Origin: Microbacterium flavescens
GTDB taxonomy: Bacteria; Actinomycetota; Actinomycetes; Actinomycetales; Microbacteriaceae
Reading direction: 5' to 3'
Length of the DNA stretch: 64,000 nucleotides
NCBI RefSeq assembly: GCF_018588945.1
Contig: NZ_JAFIWA010000002.1
Location: forward strand, 456,595 to 520,594
The notes under the pieces are model-generated. The model saw only the letters and a list, made by a program, of their open reading frames with translations. It made no database searches and was not told the origin of the DNA. Position numbers and translations under genes: made by a program. This document shows, in pieces, positions 1 through 8,904 of this stretch (positions within the stretch are counted from its first letter, which is position 1; each line of letters starts with the position of its first letter).

Positions 1-86
1 CCTTCGCCGGCACCCTCGCTCGGCTGGTCGATGACAGCGCCGTTCAGGCCATGGTCATCGACGAGGCGCCCCCTCGGAAAAAGCAC
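1..86 (-). CDS. possible 5' end of a gene downstream of hemC (partial)
   Basis: After the hemC stop the minus strand stays open from a GTG at 84-86 to the window edge (28 codons). The hemC 3' end carries a weak GGAGAA about 11 bases before that GTG, and genes in this cluster are tightly coupled, so another heme gene could begin here. The visible residues match no family I recognise. It may equally be spacer. Confidence 0.2.
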   Translation of the reverse strand, partial: MLFPRGRLVDDHGLNGAVIDQPSEGAGE

Positions 87-89
87 TGT

Positions 90-1007
90 TCACGGGCGTT
101 CTCCCGTCAGGCCGGCGGCTCCGGCGTCGATCAGTTCACGGGCGACGGATGCCGCGACCTCGCGCGACGGATCGCCGTCGTCCTCGGGCCACGACGTCGC
201 GTGGGACGAGGTCAGCGTGGTGGCGCCATCGATGCTGTAGACGCTCGCCGACAGCAGGAGCAGGCCGGCGTCGACGACGGCGCGGGCGCCGACGGGCGCC
301 GAGCAGCCGGCCTCGAGCAGGGCGAGCACCTCGCGCTCGGCCTCGACCGCGGCGCGGGTCTCGCGGTGGTCGAGCGCTGCGACGAGGTGCTCCTCGCCGC
401 GGCGGACCTCGACGGCGAGTGCGCCCTGGCCGGGCGCGGTGGGCCAGCGGTCGGCGTCGAGGAACTCGGTGACGACGTCGGTGCGGCCGATGCGGTTGAG
501 GCCCGCGGCGGCCAGGATGACGGCATCCAATTCGCCGCTCGTGACCTTGCCGAGGCGCGTCTCGACGTTGCCGCGGATGTCGACCACTTCGATGTCGGGG
601 CGCTTCGAGCGCAGCTGGGCCATGCGTCGCGGCGACCCGGTGCCGACGCGCGCGCCAGCGGGGAGATGCTCGAGGGTGAGGCCGTCGCGTGCGCACAGGG
701 CGTCCCGCGGGTCTTCGCGGGCGGGGATCGCGGCGACGACGATGCGGTCGTGCGGCGCGGTGGGGAGGTCCTTGAGGGAGTGCACGATGACGTCGCACTC
801 GTCGGCGAGCAGCGCGTCGCGCAGGGCGCCGGTGAAGAGCCCGGTGCCGCCGGCTCGCGAGAGCGGCTCGTTCGAGCGGTCGCCGTGCGTGGTGATGCGG
901 ACGATCTCCGTCTTCACGCCGGTCGCGTCGGCGAGGTCGTCGGCGACCATGCCGGTCTGCGTCAACGCGAGCGTGCTGGCCCGCGTGCCGATGCGCAGCG
1001 TGGTCAC
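90..1007 (-). CDS. hemC: porphobilinogen deaminase (hydroxymethylbilane synthase)
   Basis: Cytoplasmic heme enzyme that polymerises four porphobilinogen units into hydroxymethylbilane. The 305 residues are close to the family's usual 310. It opens with the typical TLRIGTRAS, carries HSLKDLPT at residues 76-83, the substrate-binding arginines of GSPRR (124-128) and RGNVETRL (145-152), and the dipyrromethane cofactor cysteine Cys235 in EAGCSAPVG. The GTG start is the only one that gives the conserved N-terminus. It overlaps the hemQ stop as GTGA, so translation is probably coupled to hemQ. Fourth gene of the minus-strand heme cluster. Confidence 0.95.
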   Translation of the reverse strand: MTTLRIGTRASTLALTQTGMVADDLADATGVKTEIVRITTHGDRSNEPLSRAGGTGLFTGALRDALLADECDVIVHSLKDLPTAPHDRIVVAAIPAREDPRDALCARDGLTLEHLPAGARVGTGSPRRMAQLRSKRPDIEVVDIRGNVETRLGKVTSGELDAVILAAAGLNRIGRTDVVTEFLDADRWPTAPGQGALAVEVRRGEEHLVAALDHRETRAAVEAEREVLALLEAGCSAPVGARAVVDAGLLLLSASVYSIDGATTLTSSHATSWPEDDGDPSREVAASVARELIDAGAAGLTGERP

Positions 1008-1693
1008 GCCAGCACCTCGGCGATCTCGTCGAGGCCGATGCGACGCCCGGTGAAGAACGGCACCTCCTCGCGCACGTGGCGGCGAGCCTCGGTCTGGCGG
1101 AGGTGCCGCATAAGGTCGACGAGATCGACGAGCTCGGGAGCCTCGAGCGCGAGGATCCACTCGTAGTCGCCCAGCGCGAACGACGCGACAGTGTTGGCCA
1201 GCACCTGGCGGTACTCGGCGCCCTTGCGACCGTGGTCGGCGAGCATCTGGCGGCGCTCGTCCTCGGGGAGGATGTACCAGTCGTACGACCGGACGAACGG
1301 ATAGACGGTGAGCCAGGCCTCCGGATCCTTGCCACGCATGAACGCCGGCAGGTGGCTCGCGGTGAACTCCGCGTCGCGGTGCACGCCCATCGCGTTCCAC
1401 ACCGGCACGAGCGACGCGATCGGCTCGGCGCGGCGCAGCGTGCGCAGCGCGGCCTGGATCGTCTCGGGAGCCACGTTCGTGGCGTGCAGCCACACCATCA
1501 GGTCGGCGTCGGCACGCAGGCCCGAGACGTCGTAGAACCCGCGGACGGTGACTCCGGATGCCTCGACCTCGGCCACGGCGGGAGCCAGATCGCCGGCGGG
1601 GGCGGGGCGCTGCGGGTCGCGGCGGAACACGGCCCACAGGGTGTAGCCGAGCGTCTCGCTCTCGGACGGGGGGACAGCCGAGGAATCGCTCAT
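1004..1693 (-). CDS. hemQ: coproheme decarboxylase HemQ (ChdC)
   Basis: Chlorite-dismutase-fold protein that converts coproheme III to heme b, the last step of the coproporphyrin-dependent route of Actinobacteria and Firmicutes. 229 residues. It carries the family core YPF...WYILPEDERRQM; Tyr131 is in the position of the catalytic tyrosine and His154 in ADHGRKG is the likely proximal heme ligand. The ATG at 1693 is preferred because the open frame further upstream reads through a palindromic repeat. No good ribosome site is visible. The 3' end overlaps hemC by four bases. Its presence fixes the pathway type and implies that the neighbouring oxidase acts on coproporphyrinogen. Confidence 0.93.
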   Translation of the reverse strand: MSDSSAVPPSESETLGYTLWAVFRRDPQRPAPAGDLAPAVAEVEASGVTVRGFYDVSGLRADADLMVWLHATNVAPETIQAALRTLRRAEPIASLVPVWNAMGVHRDAEFTASHLPAFMRGKDPEAWLTVYPFVRSYDWYILPEDERRQMLADHGRKGAEYRQVLANTVASFALGDYEWILALEAPELVDLVDLMRHLRQTEARRHVREEVPFFTGRRIGLDEIAEVLA

Positions 1694-1728
1694 GACCTCT
1701 ATTCTTCCACCCGCTCGGTTGGACGCCG

Positions 1729-1908
1729 GTCGTTGAGCGTCTCGTCTCGCGGGGGTGGGGTTTCCGGGCCGTTGAGCGACCGAGACGAAACGCTTCTCGC
1801 GGGGTGGGCGTTTCGTCTCGCTTCGCTCGCTCAACGACCCGGGGTTGGGGCCCGGGGGTCGGGTCTCGGGTCGTTGAGCGAGGGAGCGGAGCGACCGAGG
1901 CGAAACGC
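1729..1908. repeat. REP-like palindromic repeat block between hemY and hemQ
   Basis: Four copies, in both orientations, of a unit built on CGTTTCGTCTCG...CTCAACGACC: a degenerate copy at 1729-1750, then copies at about 1766-1792, 1808-1842 and 1868-1908. Opposed copies can pair into long hairpins. The same unit recurs at 6426-6705. Translating through it gives the artefactual MSERSETKR/VSRFARSTTR peptides. It separates hemY from hemQ and could form an mRNA hairpin between them. Confidence 0.85.
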
Positions 1909-1910
1909 GT

Positions 1911-3113
1911 TCAGCGGGCGAGCAGCTCGGCGGCGGTGCGCTCGGCGTGCGCGACGATGCCGGCGATGCCCGAACCCGCCACCGTCTCGCCGACGACGAC
2001 GAGATCAGACCCCTCGGCTGCGGCGGGCCGGACCCACGTCACGACCGCCGCGTCGACGACGACCGGCAATTCGACGCCGAGGAGCACCTCGGCATCCCGC
2101 GTAGCCGTCTCGACCGGGTCGGCCGGTGTCGCGTCGTACGACAGGCGCAGCACATGGCGTCCGCCGGCGGCCTCGCGCAGCCACTCCCACTTCGCCGTCG
2201 CGTGCGTGAGCGCGCGGGCGCCGACGGGGGCTCCGGCGGCCACGAGCAGTCCGCTGCCGCGGGGCGCGGCATCCAATTCCCGCTGTTCGACCACCAGCGT
2301 GACAAGGTCGATCCGGCGGCCGACGCCGGCCGGCGCCGCGAGGCCGGGCGCCGCGATGACCACGGTCCCGTCGAGCGTCGCCGGGTCGTCGATCCGCGTT
2401 CCGAGGCGCACCTCTCCGCCGCTGCGCTCGACGTCCCCGGTGAGGGCCGGCACGATGCGGTTGACGCCCCCGCGAATGCCAGCGACGGCCGATCCCGGGG
2501 GAGCGGCCGCCCGCAGCCGCGCGACGGCGGCTCCGAGCGAACCCGCCGACGCGAGCGCGTCGGGCAGCCCCGGATGTGCGCGCGCGACCGGAAGCTCGTC
2601 CGGATGGATCGAGTGCACCCCGTGCACGACCGGCGCGACGATCCGGTCGAGGAGACCATCGCCGTAGCGCTCCCGCACGAGCGCGCCGAGCGAACTCGGC
2701 ACTGCATCAAGAAGCGGAGCCGCGTCAAGCGAAGCGGCCTCCCGCGCAGCGGCGAATCCGACCACCCGCACCACGTCGTCCGCGAGCGGATCGGCCGGGA
2801 TCCCGAGCAGCGCCGTCGCGGGCAGGGGCACCGCCGGTCCCGCCGCGGGCTGCAGCCAGGCCGGACCCGGCCGCGGTTCGACGATGTCGTCGGCGAGGCC
2901 GAGCTCGGTCAGCAGGTCGGCGACGACCCCTCCGCGCACGGCGAAGCTCTCGGCTCCGGCATCCAATCCGATTCCCGCCACTTCATGGCGCGCGACCGTG
3001 CCGCCCAGGCGATCGGATGCCTCGAACACGACCACGTCCGCACCGGCGAGCGCGAGCCGCCGGGCCACGACGAGCCCCGCGACGCCGCCGCCGACGACGG
3101 AGAAGTCAGCCAT
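1911..3113 (-). CDS. hemY: coproporphyrinogen III oxidase / protoporphyrinogen oxidase, HemY (CgoX) type
   Basis: FAD-dependent oxidase that aromatises the porphyrinogen ring. Because hemQ is next door, the substrate is most likely coproporphyrinogen III. The N-terminus is a clear dinucleotide-binding fold, [15 protein letters not shown] (residues 6-20) followed by FEASDRLGG; further along are VHGVHS and a C-terminal [16 protein letters not shown], which closes the FAD site. 400 residues, shorter than the usual 450-470, so middle segments are compact; I see no frameshift. The start overlaps the end of hemE by 8 bases, so the two are translated together. Confidence 0.9.
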   Translation of the reverse strand: MADFSVVGGGVAGLVVARRLALAGADVVVFEASDRLGGTVARHEVAGIGLDAGAESFAVRGGVVADLLTELGLADDIVEPRPGPAWLQPAAGPAVPLPATALLGIPADPLADDVVRVVGFAAAREAASLDAAPLLDAVPSSLGALVRERYGDGLLDRIVAPVVHGVHSIHPDELPVARAHPGLPDALASAGSLGAAVARLRAAAPPGSAVAGIRGGVNRIVPALTGDVERSGGEVRLGTRIDDPATLDGTVVIAAPGLAAPAGVGRRIDLVTLVVEQRELDAAPRGSGLLVAAGAPVGARALTHATAKWEWLREAAGGRHVLRLSYDATPADPVETATRDAEVLLGVELPVVVDAAVVTWVRPAAAEGSDLVVVGETVAGSGIAGIVAHAERTAAELLAR

Positions 3114-4164
3114 GCGCGTGGACGAACTCCACGACGCGGGTCAGCACCGTCGGGTCGGTCTCGGGCGGCACGCCGTGCCCGAGGTTCACGACGTGCGCGC
3201 GGGCGCTGCGACCGCGCTCGAGCACGTCGGCGATGTGCGCCTCGAGCACCGGCCACGGTGCCGCGAGCAGCGCCGGGTCGATGTTGCCCTGCAGGGGAAC
3301 GCCGGGTCCGAGACGACGGGATGCCTCGTCCAGCGGGATCCGCCAGTCGACGCCCATCACGTCGACGCCGATGCCGTGCATCGCGGCGAGGAGTTCGCCG
3401 GTGCCCACGCCGAAGTGCACGAGCGGCACGCCGAGAGCCTTCGCACGCTCGAGCGCGCGCGCCGAGTGCGGCGCGACGTGCGTGGTGTAGTCGGCGAGGC
3501 TGAGCGATCCCGCCCACGAGTCGAACAGCTGCCCGGCCGACGCGCCGGCTTCGATCTCGGCTTCGAGGAACGCGCCGGTGATGTCGGCGCACCACGTGAG
3601 CAGCGCGGCCCACGTCTCGGGGTCGGAGTGCATGAGCGCGCGGGTGCGCAGCTGCTCCTTCGACGGGCCGCCCTCGACGAGGTACGAGGCGAGCGTGTAC
3701 GGAGCACCCGCGAATCCGATGAGCGGCGTCGCGCCCAGCTCCGCGACGGTGAGCCGGACGGCCTCGCGGATCGGCTCGAGGGCCGCCGGATCGAGAGGGG
3801 GCAGCGACGCGACATCCGCGGCCGTCCTCACCGGCTGCTCGAGCACCGGCCCGCGACCGGGGACGATGCGCACGTCGACGCCGGCGAGCTTCACCGGGAT
3901 GACGATGTCACTGAAGAAGATGCCGGCGTCCACGCCGTGACGGCGGACGGGCTGCAACGTGATCTCGCTCGCGAGCTCGGGATTGAGGCACGCGTCGAGC
4001 ATGTCGGTGCCGACGCGCAGCTCGCGATACTCGGGAAGTGAGCGGCCCGCCTGCCGCATGAACCAGACCGGAGTCGTCTCGGGGCGGTCGCCGCGGTAGG
4101 CGCGGATGAGGGGCGGGACAGCATAGCTGTCGGCAAGTGTGGGGTGAGACGGTTCCAGCGGCAC
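3106..4164 (-). CDS. hemE: uroporphyrinogen III decarboxylase
   Basis: Removes four acetate carboxyls from uroporphyrinogen III to give coproporphyrinogen III in the cytosol. 352 residues, normal for the family. Signatures: [16 protein letters not shown] (residues 32-47) with the substrate-binding arginines, FFSDIVIP with the catalytic aspartate, [18 protein letters not shown] and HVVNLGHG near the end. The GTG start lies 7 bases after TAAGGT, so the mRNA is probably leaderless. First gene of the minus-strand heme operon. Confidence 0.95.
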   Translation of the reverse strand: MPLEPSHPTLADSYAVPPLIRAYRGDRPETTPVWFMRQAGRSLPEYRELRVGTDMLDACLNPELASEITLQPVRRHGVDAGIFFSDIVIPVKLAGVDVRIVPGRGPVLEQPVRTAADVASLPPLDPAALEPIREAVRLTVAELGATPLIGFAGAPYTLASYLVEGGPSKEQLRTRALMHSDPETWAALLTWCADITGAFLEAEIEAGASAGQLFDSWAGSLSLADYTTHVAPHSARALERAKALGVPLVHFGVGTGELLAAMHGIGVDVMGVDWRIPLDEASRRLGPGVPLQGNIDPALLAAPWPVLEAHIADVLERGRSARAHVVNLGHGVPPETDPTVLTRVVEFVHAHG

Positions 4165-4171
4165 GCAGTCA

Positions 4172-4177
4172 ACCTTA
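4172..4177 (-). promoter_or_regulatory. leaderless -10 box of hemE
   Basis: Read on the minus strand this is TAAGGT, a TANNNT -10 element, followed by 7 bases and then the GTG of hemE. The transcript would start at or next to the start codon. It faces the hemA promoter; together they form an 81-base divergent control region (4165-4245). Confidence 0.65.
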
Positions 4178-4233
4178 GGCTCCCGCTTCGCTGATCATGA
4201 GGCCGCGCTTCGCTTCGCATCAGCTGCGTGCCT

Positions 4234-4239
4234 TAACAT
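4234..4239 (+). promoter_or_regulatory. leaderless -10 box of hemA
   Basis: TAACAT ends 6 bases before the GTG start of hemA, leaving no room for a ribosome site. Same geometry as hemE on the other strand. Confidence 0.6.
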
Positions 4240-4245
4240 GGTCGG

Positions 4246-5505
4246 GTGCTCCTCTGTCTGACCGCGAACCATCGGAACGCGAGTCTCGACGTCTTGGAGC
4301 GGCTGTCGCAGGGCGCTCCTGCGGCCACCCGGACCCTCGTGGACGACGAGCTCTTCGTCGCCGGGGCGGTCGTCCTCGCCACCTGCAACCGGTTCGAGGC
4401 CTACCTCGACATCGACGAGCCGCTCACCGGCGGCGAGGCCGTCGCGGCCGAATCGGTCGTCGAGGCGATGGCCGAGGCATCCGACATTCCCGTCGAAACC
4501 CTGCGCACCTCGGTGACCGTCCATTCCGGAGCGGATGCCGCAGCCCACCTCTTCGCGGTGACCAGCGGCCTCGAGTCCATGGTCGTCGGCGAGGACGAGA
4601 TCTCGGGCCAGGTGCGCCGCGCACTCGACGCCGCGCGCCTCGAGGGCACGACGAGCGGAGAGCTCGAGCGCCTCTTCCAGAAGGCCACGCACACCAGCCG
4701 CGGCATCCGCAACAGCACCGGGCTGCGCGGCACCCACCGCTCGCTCGTGCGGTTCGCGCTCGAGCTCGCGTCCAGCCGCATCGCCGACTGGGCCGCGTCG
4801 CGCGTGGTGGTCGTCGGCACGGGCCGCTACGCCTCGCGCACCGTCGAGGCCGTGCGCGCCCGCGGTGCCGCCGACATCCAGGTCTTCTCGCCGTCGGGTC
4901 GCGCCGCCGCCTTCGCACTGAAGCACGGGCTGCAGCCGGTGGATGATTTCGCGGAGGCCGCAGCCGCCGCCGATGTCGTCATCACGTGCACCGCCGACGC
5001 GGTCGTGCACGCCGACGCCTTCGCGCCGGGGCACCGCGTGCTCGTGATCGACCTCGGGCTGCCGCGCAACGTCGATCCTGCGGTCGGCGACGTCGACGGG
5101 GTCGAGCTGCTCGACCTCGAGACCATCCGCCTGCACGCTCCGCTCGAGGAGTTCAGCGCCCACGCCGATGCGCGCATCATCGTCGGCGACGCGGCGGCCG
5201 AGTTCACGGCCGATCGCGCCGCGGCTCCCGCGATCACGGCGCTGCGCAGCGACGTGCTCGCGATCGTCGACGCCGAGATCGCCCGGGCGCGTGCCCGGGG
5301 CACCGGCGCCGAGACCGAGGCCGCGCTGCGTCACCTCGCGGGTGTGCTGCTGCACCGCCCGTCGGTGCGCATCCGCGAACTCGCCGTCGAGGGCCGCATC
5401 GACGAGGTCAACGCGGCCCTTCAGACGCTGCACGGGCTGTCGCTTGGGGCCGAGGCGGCTGGAGTGGCTGACGACATCGAAGACGGCTGGACCGCTTCGG
5501 CCTGA
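4246..5505 (+). CDS. hemA: glutamyl-tRNA reductase
   Basis: First committed step of C5 tetrapyrrole synthesis: reduces glutamyl-tRNA to glutamate-1-semialdehyde with NADPH. 419 residues. It starts LCLTANHRNASLDVLER, has the catalytic cysteine in LATCNRFEAYLD (about residue 50), the tRNA-proximal GEDEISGQVR and a nucleotide-binding fold VVVVGTGRYASRTV followed by ITCTADAVV; the C-terminal dimerisation helix is present. GTG start, apparently leaderless. Transcribed away from hemE, so the first and the later steps of heme synthesis leave one divergent promoter region. Confidence 0.95.
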   Translation: MLLCLTANHRNASLDVLERLSQGAPAATRTLVDDELFVAGAVVLATCNRFEAYLDIDEPLTGGEAVAAESVVEAMAEASDIPVETLRTSVTVHSGADAAAHLFAVTSGLESMVVGEDEISGQVRRALDAARLEGTTSGELERLFQKATHTSRGIRNSTGLRGTHRSLVRFALELASSRIADWAASRVVVVGTGRYASRTVEAVRARGAADIQVFSPSGRAAAFALKHGLQPVDDFAEAAAAADVVITCTADAVVHADAFAPGHRVLVIDLGLPRNVDPAVGDVDGVELLDLETIRLHAPLEEFSAHADARIIVGDAAAEFTADRAAAPAITALRSDVLAIVDAEIARARARGTGAETEAALRHLAGVLLHRPSVRIRELAVEGRIDEVNAALQTLHGLSLGAEAAGVADDIEDGWTASA

Positions 5506-5542
5506 GCCGCGGTGCCGTTCGACCGGACTGCCGGACTTCCGC

Positions 5543-5573
5543 TTGACTCTCACGCTGTGTCAGGGTCGAACGT
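5543..5573 (+). promoter_or_regulatory. MerR-type promoter with long spacer and dyad
   Basis: A -35 TTGACT (5543-5548) is followed by an imperfect dyad, GACTCTCAC / GTGTCAGGGTC, and a 19-base spacer before a weak -10 near 5568-5573. Long-spaced promoters with a dyad between -35 and -10 are the normal target of MerR activators, so autoregulation of the next gene is likely. The -10 is poor; the call rests on the -35 and the dyad. Confidence 0.45.
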
Positions 5574-5583
5574 GGTCTCCACC

Positions 5584-6405
5584 ATGTACACCATCGGAGA
5601 GTTCGCCGCCCTCGGGCGCGTGAGCGTGCGGATGCTGCGGCACTACGACGAGATCGGACTCCTGCAGCCCGCTCGCGTCGACCCGCGCACGGGATACCGC
5701 AGCTACGCCGACGCGCAGCTGGGGCCGCTCCTGCGGCTCGTCGAGCTGCGGGACCTCGGCTGCGGGCTGGACGAGATCCGCGTCGTGTTGTCGGCAGGCG
5801 ACCAGTCCGCCGCGCTGCACGACGTGCTCGTCCGGCGTCGTCAGGCGCTCGAGGCGGCGATCGACGCCGACCGCGCGCGGCTCGATCGCATCGACGAACG
5901 TCTCCGCCGCCTGGAAGGAACCCACATCATGTCCGCTGTCGAATACCGCCCGCTCGAGCCCGTCACCGTCTACGCCGTCGAAGGGCGCGCGCCCGGGATG
6001 GGGCCCGAGAACGTCTCGCCCGTCATCGATCCGCTGCTCGGCCGGCTCATCGGCGCGATCGAGGCCGCCGGCCGTGAGCCGCAGGAGCCCGGGGTGTTCT
6101 GGTACGAGGCCGTGCCCGACTCCGAAGACCTCGCCGTGCATGTGTCGTTCACGGCGGATGCCGCGCCCCAGGCGGGGGAGGGCTACGACGTCGTCGAGCT
6201 GCCGGCCGTCGAGACCGCGGCGGTGTTGACGCACCGGGGTGACATGCCCTCGATCGGACGCTCGTGGATGACGCTGATGGAGCAGGTCGTCGACGACGGC
6301 TACCGCATCGTCGGCCCGACCCGCGAGGTCTATGTGCACGCGCCCGACGATCGCCCGCAGTCGGAGTGGGTGACGGAGCTGGTGGCGCCGGTCGAGCGGG
6401 TCTGA
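5584..6405 (+). CDS. MerR-family regulator with GyrI-like effector domain
   Basis: DNA-binding transcriptional activator. 273 residues: MerR winged helix at 1-70 (MYTIGEFAALGRVSVRMLRHYDEIGLL), a dimerising coiled coil at about 75-115 (RRRQALEAAIDADRARLDRIDERL), then a C-terminal half resembling the GyrI/BmrR multidrug-binding fold (residues ~120-270). Such proteins sense small, often cationic or hydrophobic, molecules. ATG at 5584 chosen because the helix-turn-helix begins right there; upstream in-frame codons lie in the promoter. No efflux pump is adjacent, so the target genes and ligand are unknown. Confidence 0.85.
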   Translation: MYTIGEFAALGRVSVRMLRHYDEIGLLQPARVDPRTGYRSYADAQLGPLLRLVELRDLGCGLDEIRVVLSAGDQSAALHDVLVRRRQALEAAIDADRARLDRIDERLRRLEGTHIMSAVEYRPLEPVTVYAVEGRAPGMGPENVSPVIDPLLGRLIGAIEAAGREPQEPGVFWYEAVPDSEDLAVHVSFTADAAPQAGEGYDVVELPAVETAAVLTHRGDMPSIGRSWMTLMEQVVDDGYRIVGPTREVYVHAPDDRPQSEWVTELVAPVERV

Positions 6406-6425
6406 AGCTCTTCGCGGCGGGGGCG

Positions 6426-6705
6426 CGTTTCGTCTCGGTCGCTGCGCTCCCTCGCTCAACGACCCGGACCTGGCCCCGGGTCGTTGAGCGAGCGAAGCGA
6501 GACGAAACGTGGTCGGGCCCCCGCTGCGCTCCCTCGCTCAACGACCCGGATACGGCGCCTGCCCCGGGTCGTTGAGCGAGCGAAGCGAGACGAAACGTCC
6601 TTCGCGGGGGAGACGCGTTTCGTCTCGGTCGCTTCGCTCCCTCGCTCAACGACCCGGGTGCGGCGCCTGCCCCGGGTCGTTGAGCGAGCGAAGCGAGACG
6701 AAACG
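6426..6705. repeat. cluster of three REP-like inverted-repeat units
   Basis: This fills the 323-base gap between the MerR gene and the ZIP gene. Unit 1: arms 6426-6467 and 6476-6509. Unit 2: arms 6522-6549 (left arm shortened) and 6564-6597. Unit 3: arms 6616-6658 and 6671-6705. Every right arm reads CGGGTCGTTGAGCGAGCGAA then GCGAGACGAAACG, and the left arms are its near complement. The spacers of units 2 and 3 are almost identical (CGGCGCCTGCC), which suggests local duplication. The cluster lies between convergent genes, where it could also terminate transcription. Confidence 0.9.
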
Positions 6706-6728
6706 CGGTCGAGGGGCGCCGCCCCGCC

Positions 6729-7490
6729 TCAGCCCGCCAGCTCGTGGAGCAAGAACGCCGCCAGGAACCCGACCGTGGCGTACAGGCCGGTGAGCGCGCG
6801 CTGCTCGGCGAACGCCTCCGGGATCATCGTGTTGCACACCATCGCGAGCAGCCCGCCGGCGGCGATCGTCGTGATCACGGCGATGAGCCCCGGCGAAGCC
6901 GCCTGGAATGCGACGTATCCCAGCACCGACGCCACCACCGTCACCGCCGCGATCCCGCCCCACAGGAACGCGATCTTCCGCCCGCTCGAACCGCTGCTCT
7001 TCAGCGCCGCGGTCGAACCCAGGCCCTCCGGGAAGTTGCTGATCGCGATCGCCGCGACGATCGGAATGCTGATGCCGCCCTGCAGCACCGACAGGCCCAT
7101 CACGATCGACTCCGGGATGCCGTCGATCAGCGCCCCGATCGCGATCGCCGCACCCGTTCCACCGGCGAGCTTCGCGCCCTGACGTCGCGCGACGATGTTC
7201 GCCGGCGTCGACGGGCGCTCCTCCTTCGGCCTCGACACCGCCCAGTCCGCGACGATGTAGATGATCGACCCCGCGAGAAACCCGAGCGTCGTCGGCACGA
7301 GCCCGCCGTCCTCGGCGGCCTCCTCCACGAGCTCGAACGCCAGCGTCGAGATCAGCACGCCCGCGCCGAGCGCCATGATGCCCGCCACGACCCGCTGCGG
7401 AATGTCGACGAACCACGCGAGGGCGGCACCGACGAGCAAGGTTCCGCCGCCGATGAGGCCGCTGATCGCGGCGAGCCACACGCCAGCCAT
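6729..7490 (-). CDS. ZIP-family divalent metal transporter
   Basis: Integral membrane protein of 253 residues with about seven or eight hydrophobic helices. Two polar intramembrane signatures, LIDGIPESIVMGLSV and ISNFPEGLGSTAAL, correspond to the metal-binding helices 4 and 5 of ZIP proteins (family H-N/D-x-P-E-G pattern), and an acidic ELVEEAAEDGG loop follows helix 2. It should move zinc or a similar ion across the cytoplasmic membrane. ATG start 6 bases after TAGGTT on the minus strand, so probably leaderless. Metal specificity cannot be read from sequence. Confidence 0.75.
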   Translation of the reverse strand: MAGVWLAAISGLIGGGTLLVGAALAWFVDIPQRVVAGIMALGAGVLISTLAFELVEEAAEDGGLVPTTLGFLAGSIIYIVADWAVSRPKEERPSTPANIVARRQGAKLAGGTGAAIAIGALIDGIPESIVMGLSVLQGGISIPIVAAIAISNFPEGLGSTAALKSSGSSGRKIAFLWGGIAAVTVVASVLGYVAFQAASPGLIAVITTIAAGGLLAMVCNTMIPEAFAEQRALTGLYATVGFLAAFLLHELAG

Positions 7491-7496
7491 GGCGAC

Positions 7497-7502
7497 AACC
7501 TA
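7497..7502 (-). promoter_or_regulatory. leaderless -10 box of the ZIP gene
   Basis: Minus-strand TAGGTT, 6 bases before the ATG. Confidence 0.5.
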
Positions 7503-7615
7503 GCGCCGCCTCCCCGCACGCGACGGCACATACACGGATGCTCGACCCGCGCACATGGCGCAGGTCGAGGCATCCGCTCCACGACTATGCCGGGGCGACC
7601 CCGCACGTCGTCCGC

Positions 7616-8692
7616 TCAGACGGCGAGGGCGTGACCGCGGTCGCCGGCGGCGAGACGCTCGGCCGCGAGACCCTCCGCTGCCTCGAGCGGCGTGACCCCG
7701 CGCGACTCGGCCTCGTCGAAGATGCGGCGCACGGTGTCGCCGATCTGCGCGACCCGCTCCATGACCTCGGCGCGGGTTCCGACCTTCTTCGCCTCGAGGT
7801 CGAGGTAGATGACTCCACCCGCGTTCACGACGAAGTCGGGCGCGTACAGGATGCCGCGTGCCGCGAGCCGATCGGCGCCGGAGTGCGCCGCGAGGGGGTT
7901 GTTCGCCGGACCGCACACGGCCTTCGCGTCGAGCGCGTCGATGACGTCATCGGTGAGGAGACCGCCGATGCCGGCCGGCACGAACACGTCCGCCGCAACC
8001 AGGTGCTCCTCGCCCGGGACGCTCCAGTGCGCCCCCAGTTCACGCGCCAGATCCCGCTTGGCCGGGTTCACGTCGGTCACGGTGAGCGCCGCACCCTCGG
8101 CGGCGAGGCGCACGGCGAGGCGGCTGCCGACCTGACCGAGTCCCGAGATCGTGATGCGACGACCCGCGAGGTCGCTCGATCCGGTCACACGCTCGAGGGT
8201 CGCCCGCAGCGACTCGTACACGCCCAGGCTCGTCGGGCCCGCGGGCTCACCCGAGCCGCCGACGGCGTCGGGCAGACCGACGACGTGCTCGGTGCGCTCG
8301 CTGACGACGAGCATGTCCTCGGTCGTCGAGCCCACGTCCTCCGCCGTGCGGTACAGACCGTGCAGCGACTCGACCGCGTCACCGAGGTCGAGGAAGGCCG
8401 CGCGACGACGCTCCTCGTCGAGGACCGTCCCCTCGGGAAGCGCGATGACCGACTTGCCGCCGCCGGCGTCCAGCCCGGCCGCCGCATTCTTGAGCGTCAT
8501 GGCCGCCGACAGCCGCAGGGCGTCGCCGAGTGCGTCGCTCCAGTGCGGGTACGTCCACAGGCGCGCACCGCCGAGGGCGGAGCCGAGCACGGACGAGTGA
8601 AGCGCGACGGTGATGAACAGGCCGCTGCGTCGTCCGGTGATCACCTCCACGCGCTCGTGCGTGAAGTCGGGCAGGGGCAGGGTGTGCGTCAT
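7616..8692 (-). CDS. Leu/Phe/Val dehydrogenase (branched-chain amino-acid dehydrogenase)
   Basis: NAD-dependent oxidative deamination of a branched-chain or aromatic amino acid to its 2-oxo acid, the first step of valine/leucine catabolism. 358 residues, as in the Glu/Leu/Phe/Val dehydrogenase family. The catalytic lysine region DAGGGKSVIALPEG, a second conserved stretch TEDMLVVSERTEHVVG and the nucleotide-binding ISGLGQVGSRLAVRLAAEGA are present, followed by CGPANNPL and APDFVVNAGGVI. The start MTHTLPLPDF has a good AAGGAAG ribosome site, so the longer open frame upstream is discarded. Substrate preference is not decided. Confidence 0.85.
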   Translation of the reverse strand: MTHTLPLPDFTHERVEVITGRRSGLFITVALHSSVLGSALGGARLWTYPHWSDALGDALRLSAAMTLKNAAAGLDAGGGKSVIALPEGTVLDEERRRAAFLDLGDAVESLHGLYRTAEDVGSTTEDMLVVSERTEHVVGLPDAVGGSGEPAGPTSLGVYESLRATLERVTGSSDLAGRRITISGLGQVGSRLAVRLAAEGAALTVTDVNPAKRDLARELGAHWSVPGEEHLVAADVFVPAGIGGLLTDDVIDALDAKAVCGPANNPLAAHSGADRLAARGILYAPDFVVNAGGVIYLDLEAKKVGTRAEVMERVAQIGDTVRRIFDEAESRGVTPLEAAEGLAAERLAAGDRGHALAV

Positions 8693-8892
8693 CGCGTTCT
8701 TCCTTCGGCGGGCCTTGTGGGCAGTGCGCTGCGGACGCCGCGGCTTTGCGGCATCCACCTCTATTGGACCACCACCTCGCGAAGTGTTCAACCGTCACCC
8801 GCGCCGCGGCGCAGATTGCGCCGTCTGAACGACCGACGGAGACGAACCTGCGTCACACTGCACAGCTGCAGCGAGCTCCGCCCGACGCCTCA

Positions 8893-8898
8893 TAGGCT
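8893..8898 (+). promoter_or_regulatory. leaderless -10 box (TAGGCT) of the YbaK-like gene
   Basis: TAGGCT, then 6 bases, then ATG at 8905. The rest of the 212-base gap 8693-8904 shows nothing else I can name. Confidence 0.6.
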
Positions 8899-8904
8899 GG
8901 GCGG

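Noticed and set aside
1731..1834. N-terminal extension of HemQ reading MSERSETKRPPREKR
   Set aside because: This peptide is the translation of the palindromic repeat; the true HemQ start is the ATG at 1693.
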